Part shown: piece after piece, positions 9,440 to 19,125 of the stretch
How positions within the stretch are numbered: the first letter of the stretch is position 1
Layout: every line of letters starts with the position of its first letter
NCBI GenBank assembly: GCA_932294295.1
Contig: OW028573.1
Coordinates: 57,947,829-58,011,828 of the forward strand
DNA: 64,000 nucleotides
Source of the DNA: Alitta virens
Lineage: Eukaryota > Annelida > Polychaeta > Phyllodocida > Nereididae
Direction: 5' to 3'
The notes under the pieces: generated by a model
Databases searched by the model: none
What the model saw: only the letters and a program-made list of their open reading frames with translations
What the model was told of the DNA's origin: nothing
Program-made: the position numbers and the translations under genes

Positions 9440-12175
9440 TTATTTTTATTTATTTGTCTTTATTGACATGTAGTTTAACATTATAACAATACAAGTATCA
9501 TACGTGGAAACATAAACCACCCAGCCCCATAAGGGCTTATATGTCACTCCATTTCAGTGCTTAAAATATATGATGTCTAAATAACAAAAAGTAACTGTTT
9601 TCTTATTTCCATAGCTTTCAGCAAAAAGTTAGCCAATTGTACCTGGTATTCATTATTAATAGACACAAATCTTTCAAAATCATCATACTCATCGAAATTA
9701 CTATTAAAGTAACTAATATTATTATGAAGACTAGTTCTTATATCATTATAGGCATTACATACACATAGTACATGAAATTCATCTTCTATATCATTTGTAA
9801 CAGAATTACATAGTTTACAAACTCTTGCCTTCCAATGGAACATTCCTAAATCTTCCAATTTCGACATTAATTGGCAATACCCCTGCTCTAAATTGAGCTA
9901 ACAATGATCTATGAATACCTGGTAAATTACATGTAATATACTTTTCCAATGAACATGACATCTTATAAATATTGTAATACATGTACCTTAGTTTGGGTTT
10001 TTTTTATATCTAGTTGTTTCCCAATTCTCCCAATATGTTTTATTTTACATTTAAGCAGTCTTATATCACATTCTAAATTATTATGCAATAGTTAAACCAT
10101 TCCTACTCTGCTAAAAATTTATTTTAACTCATGTGACCAATTATTTCTACATTTACTAATATTGTAATCAAATATTTTTCAAGTTATTCTTTCTCTGTCC
10201 ATTTTCAATAACCTATAATATTTACACATATTTACATGTCTGTTGCAGATGGTGCTAGTCCATCCTATATCACCTTCTAGCATATGTATTGGTGCAAATC
10301 TATGAACACCGTAAAAGAACTGCATTGCTCTGTATTGGACATTATCAATTTTACTGTAATTCCTAAAACCCCATACTGATGACCCGTATTCTAAAATTGG
10401 TTGAACACAAACATTATATAGTTTAGCAAAGGTTTTGTATGGACATTCTTTTAACTGGTGCATTTTATTCGTAATCATTCCAAATGCTCTACCTCCTGCT
10501 TCTGCCAATAGAGTTGCTGATCTTGTCTGTTTTGAATTTTTTGGTCTAAAATGCTAAATTTCTGTTTTGTTTTCATTTACTGATAACCTCCATTTTCTAC
10601 ACCAGCTATTAAGTGCAATCAGTTGCTCCTGAAGAGCAGATTCATTTGGTGCAACAAGAACCAGATCATCGGCATAAAAAAGTGCTGTAACCTGAATGTC
10701 ATTTAGTGAAATACCTAAATTAAGCTCATTTAATAACGTGACTAGATCATTAACATATAATGAAAATAATGTTGGTGATAATGTATCACCATGCCGAACT
10801 CCTAAAGTAATCTCCAACTAATCCGTATAAGTATATTGTAGTTTGATACACGACATTGACAGATCATTTATTGTCCGTATAGTATTATAAAGGTTTCCAT
10901 CAATGCCGTAATATTTTCTTAATTTAAAGAGTAACAAGTCTCTATCTATGAAATCAAAAGCTTTTTGGAAGTCTACATATGCACAAAAAGTACTTAAATT
11001 ATCATTTATTCTATTTCTTACAATAGATTTTAGAGAAAATAAATGATCTTGACAACTTCTATTAGACCGGAAACCATTCTGTTCATCAACTACCAATCTA
11101 TTTTCCTCAGAGTATTTAACCAAGTCTATTATTAAGAATCCCTGTGTAAAGCTTATATATAGAGGAGAGTAGACTGATGCCACAGTAATTTAAGGGAACA
11201 TAGGGATCTTTTGAACTATTTTTAGGTATAGGGCAAATAAATGCTTTTGTCCATATATCTGGTACTAATCCATATTTAAAACAGTTCTGGAAAAAGGCAA
11301 GCAACACATTAAGTTTACCAGTTTTGAGTACCTCATTGGGTATGTAGTCAGGCCCTACAGCTTTTTTCAGTTTCAGTTTGCGAATACCCTTTTCTATCTC
11401 TCTAAGTCTAATGTCATTATTCAAGGTAGCATTAGACACATACCCAGGGTCTTGCATTTCTTGTTCAACTGTTCCCTTCTCAATCATACACTGCTTGTAA
11501 AAAATTTCATATATTGCACACTATTTGTTTGAGGGTTCAAAAGCTTACAGAGATCATTTTTTTCCATCGAGAATGTACCTCCTTATGATCTGATGTTCTA
11601 TCACCAGTATCCCCAGAGCAGTAAACAGAGTTTTATTAGGCCCCAAATTCTAAATATAATTCCAAAATTCTTTTGGATTTTTCTAGACCTTTTGGATGAT
11701 TTCTCTCTTTTTTGCAGAGACATTTGTCAAATTCCTTTTGTTTTTTCTTAAAGGTTTCCCTATACACTCTTTAGTTCACTATTACATTGGCGAATATTTT
11801 CTCACAATCCCTCATTGCAGACCATTTTTCAGTCAATTCCTTGTCCCAAAAAGGCTTAAAATATTTAAATTTCCTAAAGACTAATTGAGCAATCTTTATA
11901 TTGTAACTTTAAGTCCATTTGTAAACATCATTTAGTGAATTTTGGGACATTTCTCTTGTATCTAAAAAATTTATCGTACTTTCAGTTTTTCTGACAAAAT
12001 TGTTTGAAGTCAGGAAGTCATTTGGTATATCATCAAAAACCTACTTTCTTATAGGTTGATTGTTAACCTCACAGTTCATTTCCATATTTCTATTATCATT
12101 TGCGAGTGTATTAAGCTGATTATGAACATCGATAACATTATAAAATTGCTTCGTCGTTTTAGCATGTGAATGTCA
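9440..12175 (-). mobile_element. Degraded LINE, RT and C-terminal zinc knuckle
   Basis: Minus-strand pieces in order: LNDVYKW and FKYFKPFWDKELTEKW-like linker (about 12175-11690, broken), RT fingers (11487-11116), palm (11183-10554) with YADD, thumb/connection (10508-10179) and a CxxC...HxxxxC knuckle (9867-9577). The 3' end lies in an A/T-rich tail near 9420-9440. The 5' part (endonuclease) is not recognisable. Target duplication could not be found. Confidence 0.75.
9577..11487 (-). pseudogene. Non-LTR reverse transcriptase, broken
   Basis: The frame is split over at least five pieces. Motifs: GIRKLKLKKAVGPDYIPNEVL (RT start), ICPIPKNSSKDPYVPLNYCG, EQNGFRSNRSCQDHLFSL, FCAYVDFQKAFDFIDRDLLL (catalytic Asp), GVRHGDTLSPTLFSLYVNDL, TALFYADDLVLVAPNE (catalytic YADD) and WCRKWRLSVNENKTEI. 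A later block LYNVCVQPILEYGSSVWG resembles the LINE at 6360-7157. The end carries RVCKLCNSVTNDIEDEFHVL. A stop follows NENKTEI and shifts occur near 10818 and 11150, so it is inactive. Confidence 0.8.
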
Positions 12176-12480
12176 TTTAAAATTCTTAAAATGCTGTAAT
12201 AATTGACATTATGAGTGATGTCTGGGTGCATGGATTAAAAACCTTGGTCTCATCTTCACTGAACTGCCATCACATGGGATGTACTCATCTCATCAACATT
12301 ATGCAGATAAAGTGACCCGAGGTTTTTTTTCTTTTTATTAACAAGGTTCTTAAAGTGGCTCGAACTGTGTGAATTGAATAGACAATTGCCTGTGGTGCAG
12401 CATGAGAAACTTTAATTGTTTACTAAAAGCAGTTAAACAAAACAAACAAATGAGTAAATATGTCTGGTGGACTATAAAGC
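12176..12480. other. Spacer without recognised content
   Basis: AT-rich sequence between the LINE 5' edge and the palindromic composite. No motif-bearing ORF or repeat was seen. Confidence 0.4.
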
Positions 12481-12721
12481 CCCCATCTCACATAGCCGGT
12501 TTTGCCATAGTGAACCCGTAGTATTACGAAACGGTTATGCAATGCGCTATCCGTCTCAAACCTGATGACTACCCGCCGATACATAGCGATACCCGTCGAG
12601 TGACAAGTCGGCGGATTACCCGCCGAAGTCGGCGGTTTACCCGTCAAATTCGGTGGAGTACCCATCGAAGTCGGCGAGTTATATGTCCCTAATTTTACCC
12701 GTAGTAAAGCCGGCGGTTTAC

Positions 12722-12805
12722 TAGGAGTAAGCCGACGGGTAGTAGGAGTAACTTGACGGTTTCCAGGAGTAACCCGCTGAGTTGTAGGAGTAACTCGCCG
12801 ACTGC
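12722..12805 (-). repeat. 21-bp tandem array, left flank (four units)
   Basis: Units at 12722, 12743, 12764 and 12785, each starting (T/C)AGGAGTAA. More diverged units with CCGCCGA, GTCGGCGG and TACCCGTC continue left to about 12560. Confidence 0.75.
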
Positions 12806-12865
12806 TAACAGCATCAGCATCAGCGTAGGCAGGGAGGGGGGTTGTATATACTTTAAAAGGATGCT

Positions 12866-12962
12866 GCTCCCCTAATATTAGTCCGATTTTCGTCAAATAA
12901 AGACTGGATTGTAGTATAGTTCATACTGATTCCATACGTGTTTTCGGGTCGATATTAGGGGA
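12866..12962. repeat. Left arm of internal palindrome
   Basis: Pairs with 13068-13166. Shared blocks in order: CCCCTAAT, TGTCAAATAAA-like, TTGTAGTATAGTTCATACT, ATTCCAT(A/G)CGTGTTTT. About 80 percent identity by eye. Confidence 0.75.
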
Positions 12963-13067
12963 CAACCCTCTCCGCTGCCTTTTAAAGAAGCACTCAGCCC
13001 TTCCTGCATTGATACAGTCCGGGCGATACAGTCCCACCTAGCATCTCAGACAAATAACTCGCTTAAT

Positions 13068-13166
13068 ATTTGGTCTATTTTCAATCCAAAAACACGCATG
13101 GAATTAGTATGAACTATACTACAATTCAATTTTATTTGACAAAAATTACACTTATTAGGGGAGCAG
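13068..13166. repeat. Right arm of internal palindrome
   Basis: Inverted partner of 12866-12962, containing AACACGCATGGAATTAGTA and AGTATGAACTATACTACAA. It ends ATTAGGGGAGCAG, the site into which the foldback copy at 13167 inserted. Confidence 0.75.
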
Positions 13167-14176
13167 TAGCCAGAACCGACCTACATTGCATAAGATGCGA
13201 TGTAGGGTCGGAATGACTGTTGTAGGAATTCTTCTACGTTGACATTTACGACACATTTTTCTCAATAAAAACATAAGCACACCTTATTTCGTCGTTATGT
13301 ACAGGAGTACTACCCCGTTTACTACTTGCATGCAGATTTTAACTGAAAAAGCCACTGAAAAAAATCATTTTCAAGAGCATTTTCAAATTCATGTTCGCTT
13401 CATTCATGCTTTCACCGGTAGCAGGTCAACTCGTCACTGCCTGATTCAACCAAAAGAAAACTGGTCCGTTCGTCACCCGAAATTGGTCCAATGTCACCCG
13501 AAATAGGTTGATTCGTCACCCGAAATAGGTTGATTCGGTCGGTAGACAGTGTATTGTCACTACTACTGCTACTATATAAAATGTTAACTACGGGTGAAAA
13601 ACACCTTTTTTTGAGTGATGAACCGTCCAGTTTTCACGGGGACGAATCGTGCAGTGACGTATCGACCATGTTATTGCTGTCTAGTTCCACTAAAACTCAC
13701 TAGAGGGCTCCGGCGACATCACAGCGCCACCCAGATGCAATGGTGCAGATAAATATCTAATATTTTAGCTTCATTAGACCCATAGAACAGTAGAATCGTG
13801 TGGAAATGGTTTATCAACTTATTTTAATTGTTAAAATTGAGAAAATACGGATTGCCAGCGTTATTCTGTGTGCCACTAGGGGTGTTGAAACGCCGCCAGA
13901 GCCCTCTTGTGAGTTTTTGCGGAACTAGGCGGCCATGCTTCAAGCTTTTCAACCGAAATGTGAATTCGAAAATGGCACAGAAATCGATTAATATTGGAAG
14001 AAATCAACCATATCTGAGCGCGAAACAATAGAAAAAAGGTATGTCTAACCCTACAGCGGGTGTATATTGTTTGGCAAATGTTAATTAAAAGGCTAGTTCC
14101 CACTCAAGCCGAAAATTCTATATTTTTTAATCCAGGACCTTGTAACCCTGTCCTGTGGACAGGGGACTTGTAGCTA
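13167..14176 (+). mobile_element. Hairpin-ended foldback element, copy 2, nested
   Basis: Begins TAGCCAGAACCGACC and ends CTTGTAGCTA. Flanked by GGGGAGCAG (13158-13166) and GGGGAGAAGCAG (14177-14188), a likely 9-bp target duplication with a later small change. An uninterrupted copy of the site is readable on the minus strand at about 12850-12870 (TTAGGGGAGCAGCATCC). The left hairpin is 13176-13211 (CCGACCTACATTGCAT against ATGCGATGTAGGGTCGG). The right hairpin CCCTGTCC/GGACAGGG lies near 14145-14163. The interior has CTAGTTCCACTAAAACTCAC and its inverted partner GTGAGTTTTTGCGGAACTAG. Contains a further insertion at 13424-13667. Confidence 0.65.
13424..13667. mobile_element. Third-level insertion with inverted ends and 21/22-bp repeats
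   Basis: GGTCAACTCGTCACTGC at 13424 pairs with GCAGTGACGTATCGACC ending at 13667, and the pairing continues inward as GATTCAACC against GGACGAATC. Inside, GTCACCCGAAATWGGTYSA repeats start at 13472, 13493 and 13515. This segment has no counterpart in the other two foldback copies, which accounts for much of the extra length of copy 2. Confidence 0.5.
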
Positions 14177-14425
14177 GGGGAGAAGCAGCCTTTTAAAGTA
14201 TATACAACCCCCTCTGCTGCTGCATGTACAAAATATCATTTGGAGTGACTCACCGGGTTCTACGAGAGACTCACCGACTTTCCCGGGGCTGTCGTAGCTA
14301 CCTTGCTTAACTTCTTCAGAACCTGGCGAGTCTATCGTACAACCTTGCGAGTCACTCCTACAATACGTCGAGTCTCTCCTGGATTTCGTGGATCAAACGG
14401 CCGTAATCCGGCGAGTCACACGCCT

Positions 14426-14500
14426 GGCGAGTCACATGTAGAACCCGGCGAGTCACACGTAGAACCTGGCGAGTCACACGTAGAACCCGGTGAGTCACAC
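14426..14500 (+). repeat. 21-bp tandem array, right flank
   Basis: Units at 14426, 14447 and 14468 plus a partial one at 14489, of form GGCGAGTCACACGTAGAACCC with one to three changes. Diverged units extend left to about 14240 (GGAGTGACTCACCGGG, GCGAGTCACTCCTAC). The ORF reading VEPGESH repeats is a by-product. Confidence 0.8.
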
Positions 14501-14792
14501 AGCGGAGTCACTGTAGAGCAGTGTACTAAAATTACATGTACAAGTCAAAGAATAGGTCGTACATTAGATAATTAAATGTATGAATTATGATTTATTCTGA
14601 ATCAAAAGGTTATATTTCTAGCTAGCAGTTTCAGGGACTTCGGAGCTTTTTTCCGCCCGCCCTTTGGTGTTGTGGACACCTCTGACTGCTCTCTGGTAGA
14701 AGAACATCCAGACTGCATGCTCCTGAATCAATATATAATTGTTCTTTCGTGACTGATCAAGTCATATTTGTGCTGCAAAGCAGTAGGTGCGC

Positions 14793-15070
14793 CCTCTGGG
14801 TAGTCTAGTGGTAAGATGTTGGCCTACTTCTCTGAAGAACCCACGTTCAATCTCAGTCCTGGGCATCCTCATGAGCACAATATCCATTCTTAGAAGGTAA
14901 ATTGATTGTCCCTTGTACTCGTTGTCTATGCTGAGGCAAGTCAAACGCCCCGTCCATGGGGTAAATATGTAACATGGGTGGAATCCTCTCTCTTTCCCAC
15001 CTCATCAATCAACCGTAGTGAGCATCAAGAATTTGTCGTAGAGGGCTGTGCTTTCCTAATCTATCTATCC
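14793..15070 (+). mobile_element. tRNA-headed SINE
   Basis: A pol III A-box-like TAGTCTAGTGGTAAGATG sits near the 5' end and a B-box-like CGTTCAATCTC about 40 bp on, as in a tRNA. A body follows (GTCAAACGCCCCGTCCATGG, GTAACATGGGTGGA, AGAGGGCTGTGCTTTC) and then an ATCT-type tail. The head does not fold as an intact tRNA by eye, so this is not a tRNA gene. The truncated copy at 739-861 shares the body and tail. Confidence 0.65.
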
Positions 15071-15545
15071 ATACATCAGTTTTTTTTTACAACAAGAATA
15101 AAAACGTTTTGATAATTCACAGAAAAATGCTGTAATTTACGCCATTTCTTTTGAAGTCCATTAATTGTTTGGATAATAAATTACTAGAAAAGTGTATTTT
15201 CAGTTATATCCAATCACATTAAAGCTTAGTTTTCATTACTGAATGATGCTTCATAAGACCAGACCCGTGCACCCCTGGTGGAAGTTGTCTGAATTAGTGG
15301 TATGTTCTTTTTAACGTTTGGTGATTTTATGTCAGATCACATTACTTGTTTGCTTCGCCACGTTAGCTTTAACAAAATTAATAGTTTTCCGAATTGACAC
15401 AGGGCAGCCAATGGGTCAACATTGTGACAATTTTTTTTTCTAAGAAAACTTCTCTAATCTGTTTCTGCCTAAATTAATAATGACAAACTCTTCAACTAAT
15501 AACAGGGTTCACTTGTATCGTACAAATTGTCTAAGTAGACCCATA
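15071..15545. other. Intergenic, nothing recognised
   Basis: AT-rich unique-looking sequence. No motif-bearing ORF, repeat or RNA gene seen. Confidence 0.4.
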
Positions 15546-15730
15546 AGGAGTAAATAGGTGATTTTGCGTGGTGAAGTCGAACCCAGGTTTCGCTTCTGGT
15601 CTGCTGCCATGGCCGTCGACATTGGAGGACTGAATATGAGCTGTCGAGCTCACAATTTTATGGAATCTGGAATGATTATATGTGCTGCACATATAATCAT
15701 CTTTGCCGGCGGGAAAATGAACCACCCGTA
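15546..15730 (-). mobile_element. SINE-like segment with B-box-like block
   Basis: On the minus strand ACCTGGGTTCGACTTC resembles a tRNA B box, followed by AATCACCTATTTACTCC. The latter block recurs on the plus strand at 17829-17846, so the two are dispersed copies in opposite orientation. It also holds a near-perfect palindrome (15672-15700). Confidence 0.4.
15672..15700. repeat. 29-bp perfect palindrome around one base
   Basis: ATGATTATATGTGC, one T, then GCACATATAATCAT. Could form a 13-14-bp stem; no terminator or gene context explains it. Confidence 0.85.
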
Positions 15731-16104
15731 ATTGAATACATAGGTATATTGGCTTGACTAGTGTGCAAATTTCTTTTTGAGTACAATAAACATGGTCCCT
15801 AAAGAAAATAATTCAAGAAAAAGTGCAATGAATTAACCAGACCAAAATCAAATTATTTTAAAGTATCCGAAAGTTTTTGGCCGCGACTGTAAATAGGGGA
15901 CAATGTACAGCCGCGGCCAAAAGCCTGACATTGAGTTGACATTGCATTATGGAAACAAGTAGAGGGCACTCAGGAAGCGTGGCAGTCAGTGCACAAGCTA
16001 TTTTGTTGAGAGGAACAGCCGTACCCAATCAACCAACAATACAACAATTATTTGGCATAAATAAATGATAGTACTTCAACTCGTTCAAGCCAGATGACCT
16101 TGAC

Positions 16105-16230
16105 CACTGTGAATGCTCTGGCCTCTGTGAATGCTCTGGCCTCTGTGAATGCTCTGGCCTCTGTGAATGCTCTGGCCTCTGTGAATGCTCTGGCCTCTGT
16201 GAATGCTCTGGCCTCTGTGAATGCTCTGGC
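16105..16230. repeat. 18-bp minisatellite, seven units
   Basis: Seven tandem copies of CTCTGTGAATGCTCTGGC; the first differs at one or two bases and the rest are essentially identical, implying recent expansion. Because 18 is six codons, minus-strand frames read RPEHSQ or RGQSIH repeats, but nothing upstream or downstream supports a gene. Confidence 0.95.
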
Positions 16231-16463
16231 CTCTGGTTATACAATTGTGCATTGATTCACAAATGCATGGCGTGTGTCCGCACTTCTCATTGGCCAGCTT
16301 TTTCATTGCTGTTCGTTGGCTTAACATTGCAGAAGAAATTATGCTGTGAAATACTAATACAAAAGTGTGAAGTCATGTTGAATACCTATTAAATCCTAGC
16401 TGCAAAGGCACTGTGTTGCTCTGAACTGGTGACACTGCAGTAACATCAGAGTATAACACTGTT

Positions 16464-16798
16464 TGTCGTCACCTCACAGCCCAGCGACCCAATTATGGAC
16501 ATTCTTTGCTAGTTTATAGTTAAACAAAATGATTGGTTAAACCATGTAGCCAATAGGCTGACTATAGACTTAAGATATCTTGTCTAAAAAATACAAGAGA
16601 ATGGATTCATATTTTATTAGATTAGGCAATTTTTCTGAATTGCCTACTTGCCAGAACAGAAATTGCTTAAACTCAGCACATGAACATCCTTTAATACCAT
16701 AGCCAAGAAACTATAAGTGAAATTGAATAATTTACTTTACATGAGTAAACGAGCAAAACATGTACATAATTAGTTCGCTGGACTGTGAGGTGACGACA
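16464..16798. mobile_element. MITE-like element with 26-bp inverted ends
   Basis: TGTCGTCACCTCACAGCCCAG at 16464 onward is inverted at about 16773-16798 (CTGGACTGTGAGGTGACGACA), differing at about two positions over 26 bp. The 335-bp interior has no ORF. No target duplication is clear. Confidence 0.65.
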
Positions 16799-17789
16799 CA
16801 CTGAGCTCATTGCTATTCTTTTCAAGATATTTTATTCTATCTTGATAGCCCCTGCTGGAGGGCGCCTGTAGCCTAACCCAGACAGTAAAAATGGGATCGA
16901 CGTCTCTCTAAACATTTAACTTCAACTCTTATCTGTACAATGGCTTGTCTTCTTGGCTGTCACTGGACAAGGCTCCTTATCCGTTTGGATCGAAGTTGGG
17001 GTTGGGCGTACTGATAACATTTCAGTCCATTGTATGCTGCTACGTGCTTGGTAAGCAAAAATATGTGTTTATTCATTTCGAATCCATATTTAAAGCAATG
17101 CAAGAATAACGTATACATTCTTGATAGTATCATTAAATATGATCAGCAGCACGCTAGTTTTATGCGGATTAAGTCTCAACTTTATGAACAAGTTTGAAAA
17201 TACTTTTCAGCACGTATTGTTTTAAAATCCAAGGAACCACGCCCTTTCAGCAAGTTTTGTCACCATGCTTTGCCAAAATTACGTGCAAATGATGCAGGGA
17301 AAAATCACCGTGCATTAGATATTTTCTAAGGTATCACCTTGCCCTGTCAAATTGCTGTTTTGCCTTAGAAGTAGACTTTTCAGTTACGTCATTGACGCAC
17401 TATACACGGAATGCATAGGCATTGCTTGATAAAAGCTAAATATTGCACATGTCATGGTCTTATTTTTATTCTGCGTCTTATATTTATCCCGATCACGAAT
17501 AGGTTATTTTCTGTGTCGAATTATTGACAAAGAAGGCCATGGACTTGTAAAAATTGAAAACAAATATTTAATTTACTCAGTGAGTTTTTTGACTAGGCCA
17601 GGATTTTTTTTTACATTTAAGTTACCTTCAATGACTGTTCATGAGACCTGACGACTACAACTATGGCATTTCGTTTTGCATAAAATGATTTGTGTTGCGT
17701 GTTCTATCAACCGCAACAGTTACTGATTTTTGTGTCGTCTCAATGAGCCAGCACTGCTTAGTATGTGTGACCAGCAACAACAGGCTGAC
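16799..17789. other. Intergenic, no gene recognised
   Basis: Includes GGAGGGCGCCTGTAGCC near 16857 and a 65-codon hydrophobic ORF at 17454-17651 without recognisable motifs. Nothing supported as a gene. Confidence 0.35.
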
Positions 17790-17822
17790 GTAATGATGAG
17801 ATGGAAGTGCCTAGAGTCCACG

Positions 17823-18020
17823 AAAAATCACCTATTTACTCCATGTGTTATACTGCATCATAGACACCGTGTAAAAGGCACTACCAGCTGTCTTACGTGA
17901 ACGACATCCAGGTCAGGTATAGTTCAGGAAAAGATGCCAGGCTGGAGATTAAACCCGGGATCTTCAGAAGAGCTTGTCAGTGTACTAACTAGCCAATGCC
18001 TTCACTAGGTCACTGCTCAA
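17823..18020 (-). mobile_element. tRNA-like SINE fragment
   Basis: On the minus strand a tRNA-like run GTGACCTAGTGAAGGCATTG (A-box-like) is followed by CCCGGGTTTAATCTCC (B-box-like). At the low-coordinate side, AATCACCTATTTACTCC on the plus strand matches the segment near 15546. Degenerate; boundaries approximate. Confidence 0.4.
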
Positions 18021-19125
18021 TAATATCACATAAATTCTTACTGTGGGAATTACTAATTTATCACCACTTATTGTGTGCCTGATTCTGCGTCTGAGAATAG
18101 GCTCGTAAGTTTTTTGTACATCTTCTTCGGACCAAGCTTGTCTATTCACACATTGACTTTATTGGGGCAAAGTGGATTGGGTAATTACATTTGCCTCATC
18201 TCAATAGGTCTGACCATGTAATTGACCTCTTTTCAGGCTGATTATGAGAAACTGTTGCTTCGAATATTTTATAGTTGTTGTTTTCTTTTGGCCAGGAAGA
18301 CAGCCTTCCCTGTTAAAACGTGGTTAGCTTTCACTGCCCTGACTTACTGGTCAAAAAATTGCTAGGGGGGTCAGTCAGCATCGACACCCTCAAAAGGTCC
18401 TAAGTATTGATCATGTTGATGTTGAGATTTACGAGCATTTTATTATGTATATATTGACTCCAGCTCCCATTATTCTAGTCTGTTCATTCAGTGACATCTT
18501 TAACCTACCTAATACAAGTCAACTTTGGAAAGTTTGCCGAATTGATTGAAAGATTACACCAATGTGCAAGATATTGGCATGCACTCGGTACATTTTGCTC
18601 CACCCGTGTATTATGCAATGAGTTTGCCTCGCCATAAATTAGTGATTTTTTGGAAAATGTTACAGTATACTTTGAAACGCGTACAGATATATTCTAAAAC
18701 TTTTGAAATGGCTGATTCTGCACACCCTTGTCATACCTCGGATAAAGCAGATTGTTGCAAGGGCTATATTTATGCCTTGCCTTGACATTACACAGGTCAC
18801 TGGAGATCTGGACATAATTACAACTCGGTCTGTTAGCAAAATGTGTCAGCCTTATTCAATGGAGTCGGTCATTAGTCATATTGACTGTAATTATCTTGAC
18901 TATATCAAAAAGGCTAGACATATCACTCTATATTACATTGACCAAGACGAACTGGTTAGATGGAACTCACTACAACCCAAAAAAGGAACAATAAATAAAT
19001 ATATAAATAAATAATACATCTCCAGCTGAATACTTTGACATATAAATTTCAATATATATTAAATATATAAATATCATATCAATATAAATACAACTTTTCC
19101 AGTTATAAAAGTTATAGCAACTTAC
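18021..19125. other. Intergenic or 3' part of the zinc-finger gene; unresolved
   Basis: Two overlapping plus-strand ORFs (18546-18785 and 18703-19014, 79 and 103 aa) have no recognisable domain and no start context. Further minus-strand exons of the gene at 19126-21430 should lie here if it continues, but I could not identify any. Confidence 0.3.

Larger units (their letters stand above)
12500..14520. mobile_element. Palindromic element with mirror-image 21-bp arrays, split by a nested insertion
   Basis: From outside in: a left GC-rich flank with tandem 21-bp units (clearest 12722-12805, TAGGAGTAACYCGCCGACTGC-like); an inverted pair of roughly 95-bp arms (12866-12962 and 13068-13166) sharing GTAGTATAGTTCATACT and its complement; and a right flank of 21-bp units in the opposite sense (14426-14500, GGCGAGTCACACGTAGAACCC). 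Read inverted, the left unit is GGCGAGTTACTCCTAC..., clearly the same unit. The right arm is split by the element at 13167-14176. 21 bp is seven codons, so ORFs of 157 aa (-) and 90 aa (+) open across the arrays; I do not regard them as genes. Superfamily unknown; subterminal arrays of this kind can be transposase-binding sites. Confidence 0.6.

Noticed and set aside
12423..12896. 157-aa minus-strand ORF with VTPxxRR repeats
   Set aside because: Opens only because the 21-bp array unit is a multiple of three; the mirror array gives another unrelated ORF.
14303..14575. 90-aa ORF with VEPGESH repeats
   Set aside because: Translation of the right-hand 21-bp array; no start context or homology recognised.
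16105..16230. CRISPR array
   Set aside because: Units are head-to-tail without spacers in an animal genome; it is a minisatellite.
16029..16327. Two minus-strand ORFs with RPEHSQ and RGQSIH repeats
   Set aside because: They are translations of the 18-bp minisatellite in two frames; no domain, start context or splice support.
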